From: Mycobacterium sp. D16Q13
GTDB taxonomy: Bacteria > Actinomycetota > Actinomycetes > Mycobacteriales > Mycobacteriaceae
Assembly (NCBI RefSeq): GCF_002013375.1
Contig: NZ_MAEW01000015.1
Coordinates: 94,085-158,084, forward strand
Reading direction: 5' to 3'
DNA: 64,000 nucleotides
A program made the position numbers and the translations under genes. The number at the start of each line of letters is the position of its first letter. Position 1 is the stretch's first letter. The notes below the pieces were generated by a model that saw nothing but the letters and a program-made list of their open reading frames with translations, was not told where the DNA came from and searched no databases. Below are positions 43,323 through 52,913 of the stretch, in pieces.

Positions 43323-43667
43323 CTAACACTTAACAGTGACGTACATGACGTGGGAGGCCAGTGAGCGCGTGGGTGGGCCCTTGCGCTGCGGCGCCTGCCG
43401 ATAGATGTGCCGACCGACCCGGATCGAGGTGGCGGTGCACTGCGACAGCGGCTTTTTGGGACCGCTGCGGTTGATGACGATCTGATCCCCGCGGACCTTC
43501 AGCGCGGTGATCACGGCCTGGGCGTTACCTGGCGCCTGCGGACCCGGTTGCGTCGGACCGGCGGAGGCGGGGGCCGCCCATACGACGGCTACCATCCCGG
43601 CCGCCAATGCCGATCCGCCGATGCGACCGGCGAGAGCGCGCAGCACAGCTACAGATGATTTAGCCAC
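43323..43667 (-). CDS. Small secreted protein of the copper block, paralogue A
   Basis: The third paralogue, 114 residues from GTG 43667. The longer frame to 43730 adds a non-secretory leader. The signal peptide ends at ASA with mature GPTQPGPQAPG, followed by AQAVITALKVRGDQIVINRSGPKKPLSQC and a C-terminal MYVTVKC. The middle is basic. A 113-base gap separates it from the LpqS-like gene upstream, so a second promoter is possible. Confidence 0.75.
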   Translation of the reverse strand: MAKSSVAVLRALAGRIGGSALAAGMVAVVWAAPASAGPTQPGPQAPGNAQAVITALKVRGDQIVINRSGPKKPLSQCTATSIRVGRHIYRQAPQRKGPPTRSLASHVMYVTVKC

Positions 43668-43780
43668 GGTGATCGTGTCCTTATCTGAAAAGTGTTGAAG
43701 CCATGACTGATTGGTCACCCGACCGCGCATCGCCGTCTACTCGTTAGACGATGGGTGACTGGCGGGGCAGCCGGAACCGG

Positions 43781-44215
43781 TCAGCGCCGCATCACACAGA
43801 AATGCACGAGACGCTCATGACCGTTACTCAACAACCAGTGGGGCTGTACCCGGGGCGGACCGTGCGCGCTCGGGCGCCACATCTCACACACCGCGAGCAC
43901 CACGAATGTCACTGCCGCGGCAGCCACCGCCCACCCGGAGAGCACGCCGGCGGCAGAGACGGCGGCAGTGATCACGGGCAACGCGTGGCAGTCGTGATGA
44001 TCTTCAGCGCCCACCAGATTGACGAGTACGTGTGGCACCTGGGCGACACCCATTGATGCGGCCAAGGTGCCAACAACTCCGGGAGCCGCATCCGGCGCCG
44101 CATGGCACGTCAACAACGGCATCAGCACAACCACGATGCTCAGCAGGACCCGCAGCAGGACCGACGCCAGGGTGAGACCTCCGCGTCGCACTGTGCGTTC
44201 ACCGCCGGGGGCCAT
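43781..44215 (-). CDS. LpqS-like protein, copy 1
   Basis: A 144-residue membrane or exported protein with two hydrophobic segments (about 18-40 and 82-108), an intervening stretch with DHHDCHALP and the C-terminal LVHFCVMRR, the same layout as the protein at 42568. ATG 44215 is preferred over ATG 44239, because the latter overlaps the operator at 44238-44254. It is the first gene of the copper-block operon. Confidence 0.65.
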   Translation of the reverse strand: MAPGGERTVRRGGLTLASVLLRVLLSIVVVLMPLLTCHAAPDAAPGVVGTLAASMGVAQVPHVLVNLVGAEDHHDCHALPVITAAVSAAGVLSGWAVAAAAVTFVVLAVCEMWRPSAHGPPRVQPHWLLSNGHERLVHFCVMRR

Positions 44216-44237
44216 CACCCCACGATACACACACCCC

Positions 44238-44254
44238 ATACCCGTAATGGGTAT
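44238..44254. promoter_or_regulatory. CsoR/RicR-type operator upstream of the copper block
   Basis: ATACCCGTAATGGGTAT consists of perfect 6-base arms around a 5-base centre, the same form as the site in front of the ATPase. It lies 22 bases upstream of ATG 44215 and downstream of the SDR stop. A -35-like TTCCCA precedes it on the minus strand, but no convincing -10 was found. Confidence 0.7.
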
Positions 44255-44266
44255 ATGGGAAGGTCG

Positions 44267-45148
44267 CTAGACCTGCTCTGCCCGGTCATGAGCAGCGCGC
44301 TGTAAGGCCGCCACCTCGGCGTCGATACGCGGCAGGATCTCGGGAATCATGCCTCGCACCGGGATCTCGCCAACCGGCGTCGACAGCACAGGCTTAAGCC
44401 AGTGCGTCACACCCACCCAGCCGGGGCAGTTAATCCGTCGACGGCGGCGCTCGATGCCCTTCACAAAGGCCTTGCCGCAGGCTTCTACCGAGGTCACGGT
44501 GCCCAATGGCGGTGGCAGGCGGTTCAACATCTCCGAGAACGCCGACAGGTTAGCCTTCTGGTCGTTCACCATCGAGGTGTCGATCCACGACATATGCGCC
44601 GAACCGACATCGACGCCCCGATGCGCCACCTCCAGGCGCAGCGCATTGGCGAAGTGCTCAACGGCCGCTTTCGAGGCGTTGTACGCCGTGACCCCCGGCG
44701 CGGCGGCATATGCCGCCAGAGAGGACACGATAAGCACGTAGCCCTGTCGTTCGATGACCGAGGGCAGCGCCGCGCGCACCGTATGAAATACCCCGAGCAC
44801 GTTGACATCGATCAACTTCTTGAAGGTGGCGGGGTCGATCTGCAGCACCGAGCCGAAGGCCAGCAGTCCGGCATTCGCAAGCACCACGTCAATCCCGCCG
44901 AACCGCTCCACGGCTAGTGCGACGGCCTTCTCCATGGCCGCCAGGTCGCAGACATCGGCAACCACGACCAGCACCCGATCACGACCCAGCTCATCGGCAA
45001 CCGCGGCAAGCTTGGTCTCGTCCAGATCGGTGAGCACGAGATTGGCACCCTTGGCATGCAGCCTGTGGGCGACTTCCACCCCGATTCCACCGGCACCGCC
45101 GGTGATCAGGACGGTCTTACCAGCGATGTTGTTCGGCGTTGAACCCAT
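44267..45148 (-). CDS. Short-chain dehydrogenase/reductase (Rv2129c-like)
   Basis: A 293-residue NAD(P)-dependent oxidoreductase of the classical SDR type. The cofactor motif TGGAGGIG lies near residue 17, NAGLLAFG follows, and the catalytic Ser (IVSSLAAY) and YNASK are in place. A C-terminal extension of about 60 residues past the core may be membrane-associating. It is 9 bases after mshC, matching the M. tuberculosis order. Substrate unknown. Confidence 0.88.
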   Translation of the reverse strand: MGSTPNNIAGKTVLITGGAGGIGVEVAHRLHAKGANLVLTDLDETKLAAVADELGRDRVLVVVADVCDLAAMEKAVALAVERFGGIDVVLANAGLLAFGSVLQIDPATFKKLIDVNVLGVFHTVRAALPSVIERQGYVLIVSSLAAYAAAPGVTAYNASKAAVEHFANALRLEVAHRGVDVGSAHMSWIDTSMVNDQKANLSAFSEMLNRLPPPLGTVTSVEACGKAFVKGIERRRRRINCPGWVGVTHWLKPVLSTPVGEIPVRGMIPEILPRIDAEVAALQRAAHDRAEQV

Positions 45149-45157
45149 GGACCGACG

Positions 45158-46408
45158 CTACAGCTGCACTCCCAGCAGGGCATCCACCGCATGACGCACA
45201 TGGGTTCCGGCCTCGGGGTCATGACCGCCGTACGCCAACGCGTCGGTCACCCAGTTATCTAGGGCCGCAAGAGCTTTTGGTGTATCCAGATCGTCGGCGA
45301 GATAGCGCCGCACCCGGGACACCACGTCGCGGGCACCCGGCGCGGTGGGCAGCGCCACTGCGTGGCGCCAGCGGGCCAAACGGCCCTGCGCGTCGGAAAG
45401 CACGGCGTCACTCCAGGACCGATCGGCACGGTAGTGACCGGCCAACAGCCCGAGTCTGATCGCCGCGGGATCCACACCCTCGGCCGTCAGCCCCGAAACC
45501 TTCACCAGGTTCCCGCGGCTCTTGGACATCTTGTGCCCGTCCCACCCGATCATCCCGGCGTGCACATAGTGCCGCGCGAAACGGCGTTGCGCTGTAACGG
45601 ATTCGGCGTGCGCGGCACTGTATTCGTGGTGCGGGAAGATCAGGTCGCTGCCACCACCCTGAATGTCGATACCGGCACCGAGCTCGCGCAGAACGATCGC
45701 CGAGCACTCCACATGCCAACCCGGCCGGCCCGGGCCAAACGATGCCTCCCAGCTGGGCTCCCCCGGGCGCGCGGCGCGCCACAGCAGGGCGTCGAGCTCA
45801 TTGGCCTTGCCGGGACGGTCCGGATCACCGCCGCGTTCGGCGAAGAGCCGCGACATGGTCTCGATGTCGTACCCCGACTCATAGCCGAACTGCTCGGTGG
45901 CGTCGACGCGGAAGTACACGTCCGGATACTCGGGGTCATCGACCACATAGGCAGCGCCCGAGGCCAGCATCTTCTCGACGAGTTCGATGATGCAAGCGAT
46001 CGACTCGGTGGCGCGCACGTACTCCCGCGGCGGTAGCACCCGCAGCGCCGTCATATCGCCCCGGAACAGATCGGTTTCCCGGTCCCCCAGCTCACGCCAA
46101 TCGATGCCGTCACGGTCGGCACGTTCGAAGAGCGGGTCGTCGATGTCGGTGACGTTCTGCACGTAATGCACGTCCAGGCCCGCGTCGAGCCACTGCCGAT
46201 AGATCAGGTCGAACGTGAGATACGTTGCGGCGTGGCCCAGATGGGTGGCGTCATAAGGGGTGATGCCACACACATACATCGTCGCGCTGGATCCCGGACC
46301 GGACGACGGCGTGACCGGTCGCACCTGACGATCGGCGGTGTCGTACAGCCTCAGCTGCGGACCACTACCGTCGAGTTCAGGAACCGGCGCCGACGTCCAC
46401 GACTGCAT
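45158..46408 (-). CDS. mshC: Mycothiol synthesis cysteine ligase MshC
   Basis: MshC joins L-cysteine to GlcN-Ins with ATP in the mycothiol pathway. The 416-residue protein resembles cysteinyl-tRNA synthetase but lacks its C-terminal anticodon domain. The zinc Cys and HIGH-like site are in [15 protein letters not shown], a zinc/cysteine site is in HVECSAI, and KMSKS is in [13 protein letters not shown] 46408 is chosen; the frame extends upstream only as unrelated sequence. It lies 20 bases after cysQ. Confidence 0.94.
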   Translation of the reverse strand: MQSWTSAPVPELDGSGPQLRLYDTADRQVRPVTPSSGPGSSATMYVCGITPYDATHLGHAATYLTFDLIYRQWLDAGLDVHYVQNVTDIDDPLFERADRDGIDWRELGDRETDLFRGDMTALRVLPPREYVRATESIACIIELVEKMLASGAAYVVDDPEYPDVYFRVDATEQFGYESGYDIETMSRLFAERGGDPDRPGKANELDALLWRAARPGEPSWEASFGPGRPGWHVECSAIVLRELGAGIDIQGGGSDLIFPHHEYSAAHAESVTAQRRFARHYVHAGMIGWDGHKMSKSRGNLVKVSGLTAEGVDPAAIRLGLLAGHYRADRSWSDAVLSDAQGRLARWRHAVALPTAPGARDVVSRVRRYLADDLDTPKALAALDNWVTDALAYGGHDPEAGTHVRHAVDALLGVQL

Positions 46409-46428
46409 GGCACCACTGTATGAGGTGC

Positions 46429-47193
46429 TCAGGCGAGCTCGGCCACCGCATCCAGGAGCGGCCGCGCCAGATCGGAGCGGCACATGATCAGGTCCGGCAG
46501 GTACGGGTGCGGTTGGTTGTAACGCAGCGGGGTTCCGTCGAGGCGCGAGGCATGCAGCCCGGCCGCGAGCACCACGCCCGCCGGTGCCGCGGAATCCCAC
46601 TCCCACTGGCCGCCGCCGTGCAGATAGGCATCGGCCTCACCACGCACCACCGCCATGGCCTTGGCCCCGGCCGAACCCATCGGGATCAGTTCGATGTTGT
46701 GCCGTTCTGCCATCTCGATCAGCAGCTTCGGAGGGCGACTGGCACTCACGACAACCCGGATCGGATCCGATTCAGCGCGCGCCGGAGGGCTGACCCGGGT
46801 CTCGTCGGTGCGAAACACGGTGCCCAATCCGGGCAGCGCGACGGCGGCATCGGTGATCGACCCCCCAGCACCATCGGCCTGCCATAGCGCGACATGCACC
46901 GCCCAGTCGTCGCGGCCCTGGATCCCGAACTCGCGGGTGCCATCGAGCGGGTCGATGATCCACACCCGCTGCGCGCCCAGGCGGACCTTGTCGTCGACGG
47001 CCTCCTCCGAGAGCACCGCGTCCGCGGGCCGTTCGGCGGCCAGTCGCTCCAGCAGCAGAGCGTTAGCACGCTTGTCACCGGCCGCGCCGAGCGCCTTGGG
47101 GTCGTCGAACCCGAGCTCGGCACGCACTTGCAACAACAGCTGTCCGGCTTCGTGAGCGAGTTCTGCGGCAAGAGCGGCATCGGAAAGAGTCAC
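46429..47193 (-). CDS. cysQ: 3'(2'),5'-bisphosphate nucleotidase CysQ
   Basis: CysQ removes the 3' phosphate from PAP (and PAPS or inositol phosphates), recycling a by-product of sulfation. The 254-residue sequence has the inositol-monophosphatase-fold metal motif DPLDGTREF, an upstream acidic SEEAVDD and a C-terminal [15 protein letters not shown]. The start is GTG 47193. It precedes mshC, the same order as Rv2131c-Rv2130c. Confidence 0.92.
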   Translation of the reverse strand: MTLSDAALAAELAHEAGQLLLQVRAELGFDDPKALGAAGDKRANALLLERLAAERPADAVLSEEAVDDKVRLGAQRVWIIDPLDGTREFGIQGRDDWAVHVALWQADGAGGSITDAAVALPGLGTVFRTDETRVSPPARAESDPIRVVVSASRPPKLLIEMAERHNIELIPMGSAGAKAMAVVRGEADAYLHGGGQWEWDSAAPAGVVLAAGLHASRLDGTPLRYNQPHPYLPDLIMCRSDLARPLLDAVAELA

Positions 47194-47248
47194 CCGGTCA
47201 GTATTACCCGATCAGGATTTGTCACACCCCGTCGGCATACTCGCGCCC

Positions 47249-48097
47249 ATGACCGCCGGCATCCAGTACGGAATCGTCCTGACAACGGGTGACGCCGCCG
47301 ACGTCGCGGAGCTGGCCGCGCTGGCCGAGGAGGCGGGCTGGGATGCCGTCTTCGGCTGGGAACCGGTGTGGGGTGTCGACGCATGGGTGGCGTTGACAGC
47401 GGCGGCTATGCGCACCACCCGGATCAAGCTCGGAACCATGCTCACGCCGCTGTCGCGCCGCAAGCCGTGGGATCTGGCATCCACCACTGCGACGCTGGAT
47501 CGACTCTCCGGCGGCCGGGTCATCTTGTCGGTGGGAATGGGTGCGCTGCATGACAATTGGCTGGCCTTCGAGCGCGACCAGGGCCGCAAGGCTCGCGCCG
47601 GGCTACTCGACGAGGGACTCGACGTCCTATTCGGGCTATGGGAAGGTCAGCCCTTCAGCTACGAGGGCACGCATTACCAAGTGACGCCCACGGCGCATAT
47701 GGTGCCCGGCCCGCCGGCACAGAAGCCGCGCATCACCACCTGGTGTGTGGGTCTGAGTGGCTCACGCAAGTCCCTGTCCCGCGCCGCCCGCTGTGACGGG
47801 CTGCTGCCCAACATCACCACGGCCGACGGACAGTTCGACCTCAATCCGCCGCTACGGCGATGGATTGAGGCCGCCCGTGAAATTCATTCACTACGAAGCG
47901 AATTGGGCCACACCGGTGGCTACGACGTGGTGTACGAGGCAACTACCGACTTCGGTGACCTCGCTGCCACACGCGAGAAGATCACCACCCTGCACGAGGC
48001 CGGCTACACCTGGTATCTGGACTCGGACTGGCACACCGAGCACGAGGATTCCCTCGGAGCATTGCGCGGGCGGATCGAAAAGGGGCCGCCGCGCTAG
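47249..48097 (+). CDS. Luciferase-like (LLM-class) flavin- or F420-dependent oxidoreductase
   Basis: A 282-residue TIM-barrel protein of the bacterial-luciferase superfamily. Typical segments are the N-terminal LAEEAGWDAVFGWEP, RIKLGTMLTPLSRRKPWDLASTTATLDRLSGGR (shown to indicate spacing, key residues only) and SVGMGALHDNW. Cofactor choice between FMN and F420 cannot be settled from the sequence. ATG 47249 is preferred to an upstream frame start. It is divergent from cysQ. Confidence 0.82.
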   Translation: MTAGIQYGIVLTTGDAADVAELAALAEEAGWDAVFGWEPVWGVDAWVALTAAAMRTTRIKLGTMLTPLSRRKPWDLASTTATLDRLSGGRVILSVGMGALHDNWLAFERDQGRKARAGLLDEGLDVLFGLWEGQPFSYEGTHYQVTPTAHMVPGPPAQKPRITTWCVGLSGSRKSLSRAARCDGLLPNITTADGQFDLNPPLRRWIEAAREIHSLRSELGHTGGYDVVYEATTDFGDLAATREKITTLHEAGYTWYLDSDWHTEHEDSLGALRGRIEKGPPR

Positions 48098-48100
48098 GCG

Positions 48101-48433
48101 TCAGTGTTTGACGTCAGGACACATGGTCTGGGGGGCGTACTCGACCACCGCCTTCGACGCCCACTTCGGAGACCACGGGAGCAATGTGGCGGCCGCAATG
48201 GCCTCGTCCTTCGTTCCGCCGTTGCGCAGCACCCCACAGGCCATGTTCCCGGCGTGCACGTACATCGCGGCATTGCCCGCGTTATAGGGGCTTGCCCCGG
48301 GAATGTTGTCGTTGATGAGCTGTAAGAACTCTCCCTCGCCATCGGCATGTGCCGGTCCGGCAAGACTGATGGCCCCTGCGACGGAAGCGGCGAGAATGCC
48401 GGCAGCCCAAAACCGGCGGAAGTTGGTAATCAT
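48101..48433 (-). CDS. Secreted DUF732-type protein
   Basis: A 110-residue exported protein: signal peptide about 1-31 (cleavage after AHA), then a compact helical domain (EFLQLINDNIPG, AMYVHAGNMACGVLRNGG) with two Cys, at about residue 66 and near the C-terminus, likely disulfide-bonded. DUF732 proteins are common in mycobacteria and their role is unknown. It converges on the LLM gene with 3 bases between stops. Confidence 0.82.
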   Translation of the reverse strand: MITNFRRFWAAGILAASVAGAISLAGPAHADGEGEFLQLINDNIPGASPYNAGNAAMYVHAGNMACGVLRNGGTKDEAIAAATLLPWSPKWASKAVVEYAPQTMCPDVKH

Positions 48434-48525
48434 GATGCCCCCTCAGATGAGGAGACGATCTTATTGCGCGATAGCGACTGGTCGGAAGCGTTTTTGCGTA
48501 AGTTGACCGATCCCAGTTTGCACGA

Positions 48526-49428
48526 TCAGGGAGCGAATTCGCCCGTACAGATAGCCATCGGCGGGTCGGGGAACGCGAAGGAATGAACCACCCCGGGCTT
48601 GCCCTTGCATTGCGCGGCCTCTTTCGTCCCCGGAATCACGAACAACACGACGAATGCCTTCGGCGCCTGGCAGGTATCCGCGGCCACGAACACGGTGCTG
48701 CCCATCACCACTGCCGTCTGATAGCACGAGCCGACACGCAGTTGCGGGGCAATGCAATACGAGAAATCACCGGCCGTGAATCCGGTGTACGTCTGCCGGC
48801 ACTTGCCGCCGGGGACAACCTCGATCACACGCCACGCCGCCTTGGGGTCCGTACACGCCACCGCCTTGTAGTCCGAGGGAGCGGCCAACGCGATACAGTC
48901 GCCGACTGCGGCCACCTGTCCCGCGGCCTTGGGCGGGCCCGTCGGCGCCGGGGGCGGAACAGGCATCTGGGGCAGTGGCATTGGTGCACTAGGCGGCTGC
49001 GCAGTAGGTGTCAGATACGTCGGTGCGCCACTGACTGTGGGCAATTCGGGGTTCGCGTAGGACACCGTAGTAGTCGGCGAGCTGACCGATTGGCGCGGAT
49101 CGGTGTCCCGGTTGAGGATCACCACCAACACCACCGCGAGCACGACGACGACCACCGCGGTGATCGAAGCGATCAGAATCCACGGCCTGGACTGTTTCTG
49201 CGGCCCGAAGGGATCCTGCCCTGGGAGCCCCGGATACATCGGGGGAACCGCGTAACCCTGCGGAATTCCGTCATACAGGCGGCCGATCGAATCGTCCGGG
49301 TAGTCCGATGGCGCGTAACCGTACGGAGCCGTCGGCGGCGGCGCCTGCCAGTGCTCCTGAGTTGGCCCTTCGGGTGCGCCCCACTGCCCCGCTGGTCCCT
49401 GCTGATACGGGTCATGTGGTCCCGTCAC
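48526..49428 (-). CDS. Proline-rich membrane-anchored protein with Cys-rich outer domain
   Basis: A 300-residue protein. The cytoplasmic N-terminus is rich in Pro, Gly, Tyr and Gln (about 1-80). A single transmembrane helix follows (about 84-108), then a Pro/Thr linker and an outer domain with eight cysteines (VGDC, AVAC, GKC, SYC, GSC, DTC, AQC, AIC) that could make four disulfides. Function unknown; it resembles the outer domain of some actinobacterial lipoproteins. GTG 49428 has an AGGGGGG site 7 bases upstream, so it is preferred over the ATG at 49467. Confidence 0.75.
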   Translation of the reverse strand: MTGPHDPYQQGPAGQWGAPEGPTQEHWQAPPPTAPYGYAPSDYPDDSIGRLYDGIPQGYAVPPMYPGLPGQDPFGPQKQSRPWILIASITAVVVVVLAVVLVVILNRDTDPRQSVSSPTTTVSYANPELPTVSGAPTYLTPTAQPPSAPMPLPQMPVPPPAPTGPPKAAGQVAAVGDCIALAAPSDYKAVACTDPKAAWRVIEVVPGGKCRQTYTGFTAGDFSYCIAPQLRVGSCYQTAVVMGSTVFVAADTCQAPKAFVVLFVIPGTKEAAQCKGKPGVVHSFAFPDPPMAICTGEFAP

Positions 49429-49497
49429 GTCAGCACCCCCCTTGCCCGTCCCTTCCCGGAACATCACGCTGTGCCGACCAGGCTAGACGATCGCCCA

Positions 49498-50316
49498 TCA
49501 AAAGGCGGGCCACGGTATAGGTCTGTTGCGATCAGGCATCGGCATCACCGGCTCATCCAGCGTCGTCGCAGCACGTTGGCGTAAAGCCGCCACTTCCTCC
49601 GCAGTGATGTGGACCGACAGTGCGGCGCCCAAATCTCCCCGCAATGCCTCCTCGAGGCGCTCCACGTCATCAAGCAACTCTGGCTCCACGGGCTTGCCCG
49701 CCCATCCCCACAGCACGGTTCGCAGCTTGTCGTCGGCGTGCAGGCAGATCCCGTGATCGACGCCGTAGACACCGTCGGCACCCCGCAGGATGTGACCGCC
49801 CTTGCGGTCGGCGTTGTTCACCAGGGTGTCGAACACCGCCATCCGGCGCAGCAGGGCGTCATCGGCGTGAACCAGCACGATTTCCGCGCCGTCGGCGTCG
49901 AGAGCGCGCAGGATCGGCAGGTAATCCTGCGGCACGGCCTGCGGAAGACAGATATCGACCAGGTCGAGGGCGCCCTCGGCGAGCTCCGGCTCGTGGATCC
50001 ACCGCTGCACCATGCCAACACCCGCCGGACCGTCTCGAAATACCGTATACGGCACCACGTTCCAGCCCAGCTCCGCCGAGATCAGGTACGTTGCCACCTC
50101 ACGCCCGGCCAAGGTGCCGTCCGGGAAATCCCAGAGCGGCCGCTCACCTCGCACTGGTTTGTAGACACAATGCAGGCCACTTTCGACCTCACAGAGAAAC
50201 GTGGCATTGCTCGCGGATCGGATGCGCCCGATGACGGTGAGCTCGCCGTCACGGATGGCGGCGTGCTCCTCGGGGCTGCCGCCGGGGCCCGAGTCGTCAG
50301 GACTCGGCGTCATCAT
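49498..50316 (-). CDS. SCO1664/TIGR03843-family protein (kinase-like fold)
   Basis: A 272-residue protein of an actinobacterial family distantly related to phosphatidylinositol 3/4-kinases. Visible features are FLCEVESGLHCVYKPVRGERPL (lysine-bearing N-lobe) and NNADRKGGHIL followed by GVDHGICLH (catalytic loop and metal-binding residues). Function is unproven. It overlaps the DUF3090 gene by about 20 bases and belongs to a three-gene set with it and a phosphomutase-like gene. The start may be 50316 or 50313. Confidence 0.82.
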   Translation of the reverse strand: MMTPSPDDSGPGGSPEEHAAIRDGELTVIGRIRSASNATFLCEVESGLHCVYKPVRGERPLWDFPDGTLAGREVATYLISAELGWNVVPYTVFRDGPAGVGMVQRWIHEPELAEGALDLVDICLPQAVPQDYLPILRALDADGAEIVLVHADDALLRRMAVFDTLVNNADRKGGHILRGADGVYGVDHGICLHADDKLRTVLWGWAGKPVEPELLDDVERLEEALRGDLGAALSVHITAEEVAALRQRAATTLDEPVMPMPDRNRPIPWPAF

Positions 50317-50887
50317 CTGCCGCCCCGGGCACCGTCCCCCGGCGGTAGCCGTTGGTGCGGACGCAGATGTGTCCGGCCGGATCGAGCGGCTCCTCGCATA
50401 GCGGGCACGGAGGACGGCCCGCGGAAACGACCCGGGTGGAGCGTGTCGCGAACTGCCGTGCCGCTTCCAGGGACAGGAACACACGAACGGCGTCCGGGCC
50501 GTCCTCGGAGTCATCGAGCACCACGGAGGCGTCGAACTCCTGCTCGCTCACCGCGAGGAGTTCGACAACCACCGAGTTGGCCTCGGCGTCCCAGCCGAGC
50601 CCCATGGTTCCGACCCGGAACTCGGCGTCGACGGGCATCACCAGCGGGCTGAGATCCTCAACCACATCGGGCTCGGGCGGGATCTCTGTTCCGAACCGGC
50701 GGTGGACCTCCGACAGCAGGGTTCCAATGCGCTCAGCCAGCACAGACACCTGTTGCTTCTCCAGCATCACGCTGACGATCCGGCTCTCATGGACGGCTTG
50801 CAGATAGAACGTACGGTTCCCCGGCTCCCCGACCGTTCCGGCGACGAAACGGTCCGGGCTGCGGAATACGTGAATCGATCGGGGCAT
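50297..50887 (-). CDS. DUF3090-family protein
   Basis: A 196-residue cytosolic protein found with the previous gene across actinobacteria. The N-terminus SIHVFRSPDRFVAGTVG is family-typical. The C-terminus has CPLCEEPLDPAGHIC, probably a zinc-binding knuckle. No activity is known. ATG 50887 gives the usual N-terminus; the frame extends further but without similarity. It is the middle gene of the set. Confidence 0.85.
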   Translation of the reverse strand: MPRSIHVFRSPDRFVAGTVGEPGNRTFYLQAVHESRIVSVMLEKQQVSVLAERIGTLLSEVHRRFGTEIPPEPDVVEDLSPLVMPVDAEFRVGTMGLGWDAEANSVVVELLAVSEQEFDASVVLDDSEDGPDAVRVFLSLEAARQFATRSTRVVSAGRPPCPLCEEPLDPAGHICVRTNGYRRGTVPGAADDDAES

Positions 50888-50933
50888 GGTGTCTCCAAAA
50901 CTACCGGTCGATGAACCCCTCGCGCGAAGGGTT

Positions 50934-51626
50934 CTAATCGGTTGTGCCGCCCACAGGGGCATCGGAAGCCGCCCCGGCGGGCTTCTCGGGCGGCCGGGCG
51001 CTCAGCGCGCTGGACAGGTCGGGGCCGGTGTGATTCATGTGCATAACGAAGGGTCGCAGCTCGGTGTAGCGCACCACGCTCATCGAGGCCGGATCGGCGA
51101 CGATGCGCTGGAACGCATCCAGGTGCGTGCCGAGCGCGTCGGCGAGTACCGACTTGATGACATCTCCGTGCGTGCATGCCACCCAGACGCTGTCACCGCC
51201 ATGCTCCTCGGATAGCCGCCGGTCGTGCTCACGGATCGCCGCGACCGCCCGCGCCTGGACCTGTGCAAGCCCCTCACCACCCGGGAATTGTGCGGCACTG
51301 GGCTGCTGCTGGACGACCTTCCACAGGGGTTCGGCGAGCAACTCGGCAATCGCGCGGCCGGTCCACTGCCCGTAATCCACCTCGGCGAGCCGGTCCTCAA
51401 CGACAGGCGTCAGGTTCAACTCCGCCGCCAACGGCGCCACGGTCTGCTCGCACCGCAGCAGCGGGGACGTGATGATCGCCCGAACCGTCACCGCGCCCAG
51501 ACGGTGGACGATCCCCCGTGCCTGGACTTGTCCCTTCTCGTCGAGCTCGACACCTGGGCTGCGGCCGGCGAGGGTGTGCGCGACATTCGAGGTGGACCGC
51601 CCGTGACGTAACAGGATGACCGTCAT
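50934..51626 (-). CDS. Histidine phosphatase / MSMEG_4193-type phosphomutase
   Basis: A 230-residue protein of the histidine phosphatase superfamily. The phospho-acceptor is in [10 protein letters not shown]; further catalytic residues are in [18 protein letters not shown] and [10 protein letters not shown]. The C-terminal 40 residues are likely disordered. Its gene regularly neighbours DUF3090 and TIGR03843 genes, so the three may act together. Substrate unknown. The ATG overlaps the uppP stop. Confidence 0.85.
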   Translation of the reverse strand: MTVILLRHGRSTSNVAHTLAGRSPGVELDEKGQVQARGIVHRLGAVTVRAIITSPLLRCEQTVAPLAAELNLTPVVEDRLAEVDYGQWTGRAIAELLAEPLWKVVQQQPSAAQFPGGEGLAQVQARAVAAIREHDRRLSEEHGGDSVWVACTHGDVIKSVLADALGTHLDAFQRIVADPASMSVVRYTELRPFVMHMNHTGPDLSSALSARPPEKPAGAASDAPVGGTTD

Positions 51627-52453
51627 GACGCGCTCACCACCCCGGCAGCCAGCAGACCCATCACCGTGAGCCCCAGGACCACGCGGTATCCGACGAACCA
51701 GTACATGCTGTGGTTGCTGATGAAGCGGAGCAGCCAGGCGACTGCCGCGTAGCCGATGACGAAGGCGATCAGGGTGGCCACCAGCAGCTGCGGACCCGTC
51801 GCACGCATGCCCTCAGTCACCGGGTGGAACGCATCGGGCAGGGAGAACAGCCCGGAGGCCAGCACCGCCGGTATGGCCAGCAGAAATCCGAATCGGGCGG
51901 ACGCGGGCCGGTCCAGTCCGAGGAACAGCCCGGCGCTGATGGTGGCACCCGACCGGGATACACCCGGGATCAGAGCCAAAGCCTGTGCGCTACCGACGAT
52001 CACAGCATCCTTCATGGTGAGCTGTTCGGTGTGACGCACCTGCCGCCCGTAGTACTCCGCGACGGCGATGACCAGCGCGAAGACGATGAGCGAGGCCGAG
52101 ATGAGCCACAAATTTCTTGCACCCGAACGGATTTGATCCTTGAATGCCAGACCCAACACGCCGATGGGCATGGTGCCGACAATGACGTACCAGCCCATCC
52201 AGTAGTCAAAAGTTCTGTGCGCCTTCACGAACAGCCCCCCGAACCATGCACGAAGGATGCGCCAGATGTCCTTGGCGAAGTAGAGCAAAACCGCCGCCTC
52301 CGTGCCCAACTGGGAGACCGCCGTAAAGGACGCGCCCGCATCCTCATCGAAAAACACCCGCGACACGATGGCCAGATGGCCCGAGGACGAAATCGGCAGG
52401 AATTCGGTAAGTCCCTGGACCACCGCCAGCACGATCACTTGCAACCAGGACAT
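51623..52453 (-). CDS. uppP: Undecaprenyl-diphosphatase UppP (BacA)
   Basis: UppP dephosphorylates undecaprenyl diphosphate to recycle the carrier of peptidoglycan and arabinogalactan synthesis. The 276-residue protein has about eight membrane segments, the [15 protein letters not shown] motif near residue 13 and the second catalytic motif [11 protein letters not shown] near residue 170. ATG 52453 matches the M. tuberculosis start; an ATG 21 bases upstream is possible. It is coupled to the following phosphatase by ATGA. Confidence 0.93.
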   Translation of the reverse strand: MSWLQVIVLAVVQGLTEFLPISSSGHLAIVSRVFFDEDAGASFTAVSQLGTEAAVLLYFAKDIWRILRAWFGGLFVKAHRTFDYWMGWYVIVGTMPIGVLGLAFKDQIRSGARNLWLISASLIVFALVIAVAEYYGRQVRHTEQLTMKDAVIVGSAQALALIPGVSRSGATISAGLFLGLDRPASARFGFLLAIPAVLASGLFSLPDAFHPVTEGMRATGPQLLVATLIAFVIGYAAVAWLLRFISNHSMYWFVGYRVVLGLTVMGLLAAGVVSAS

Positions 52454-52509
52454 TGCCGCTACTGCCGAATCCACGACAGCGACCGTACTGGACGCGGCGG
52501 CAGATCGCC

Positions 52510-52824
52510 CTAGCCGGCCAGCAGCCGGGCGAGGCGGCTGATGCTCACCGGCTGCGCGTCGGCGACCAGATCGCGCACCGCGGCAACGATGCTGCGTTCA
52601 TCGGTGACATCGATATCAGTGATGGGCCGGGTTCCCACGGCCACCACATCGCTGTCATCGGGAACCAGCTCGGTGAGGAAGGCCCGGTAGATCTCGACAC
52701 GCAGCAACGAATCCTCGATGCGGAAAGCGAAGCTACGACCATCGCCCACCTCACCAAATCCATTCGCGTGCACGCCCGTCACGAGGACCTCGACGGTGAA
52801 GACCGGACTGTCGGCAAGCGTCAT
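52510..52824 (-). CDS. Conserved hypothetical protein (Rv2137c-like)
   Basis: A 104-residue cytosolic protein with no signal or membrane segment. Visible are [29 protein letters not shown] and a C-terminal helical stretch ([10 protein letters not shown]). Function unknown; it lies upstream of uppP as its homologue does. An ATG 9 bases upstream is an alternative start. Confidence 0.72.
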   Translation of the reverse strand: MTLADSPVFTVEVLVTGVHANGFGEVGDGRSFAFRIEDSLLRVEIYRAFLTELVPDDSDVVAVGTRPITDIDVTDERSIVAAVRDLVADAQPVSISRLARLLAG

Positions 52825-52913
52825 GGCTCTCACGATAGCCCCCAGCTACCGACTGCTAGCACCGAACGCGCCGAGAAAGTCATCTCCTGCTCGGCAATCC
52901 CAGGTCGATTGCG

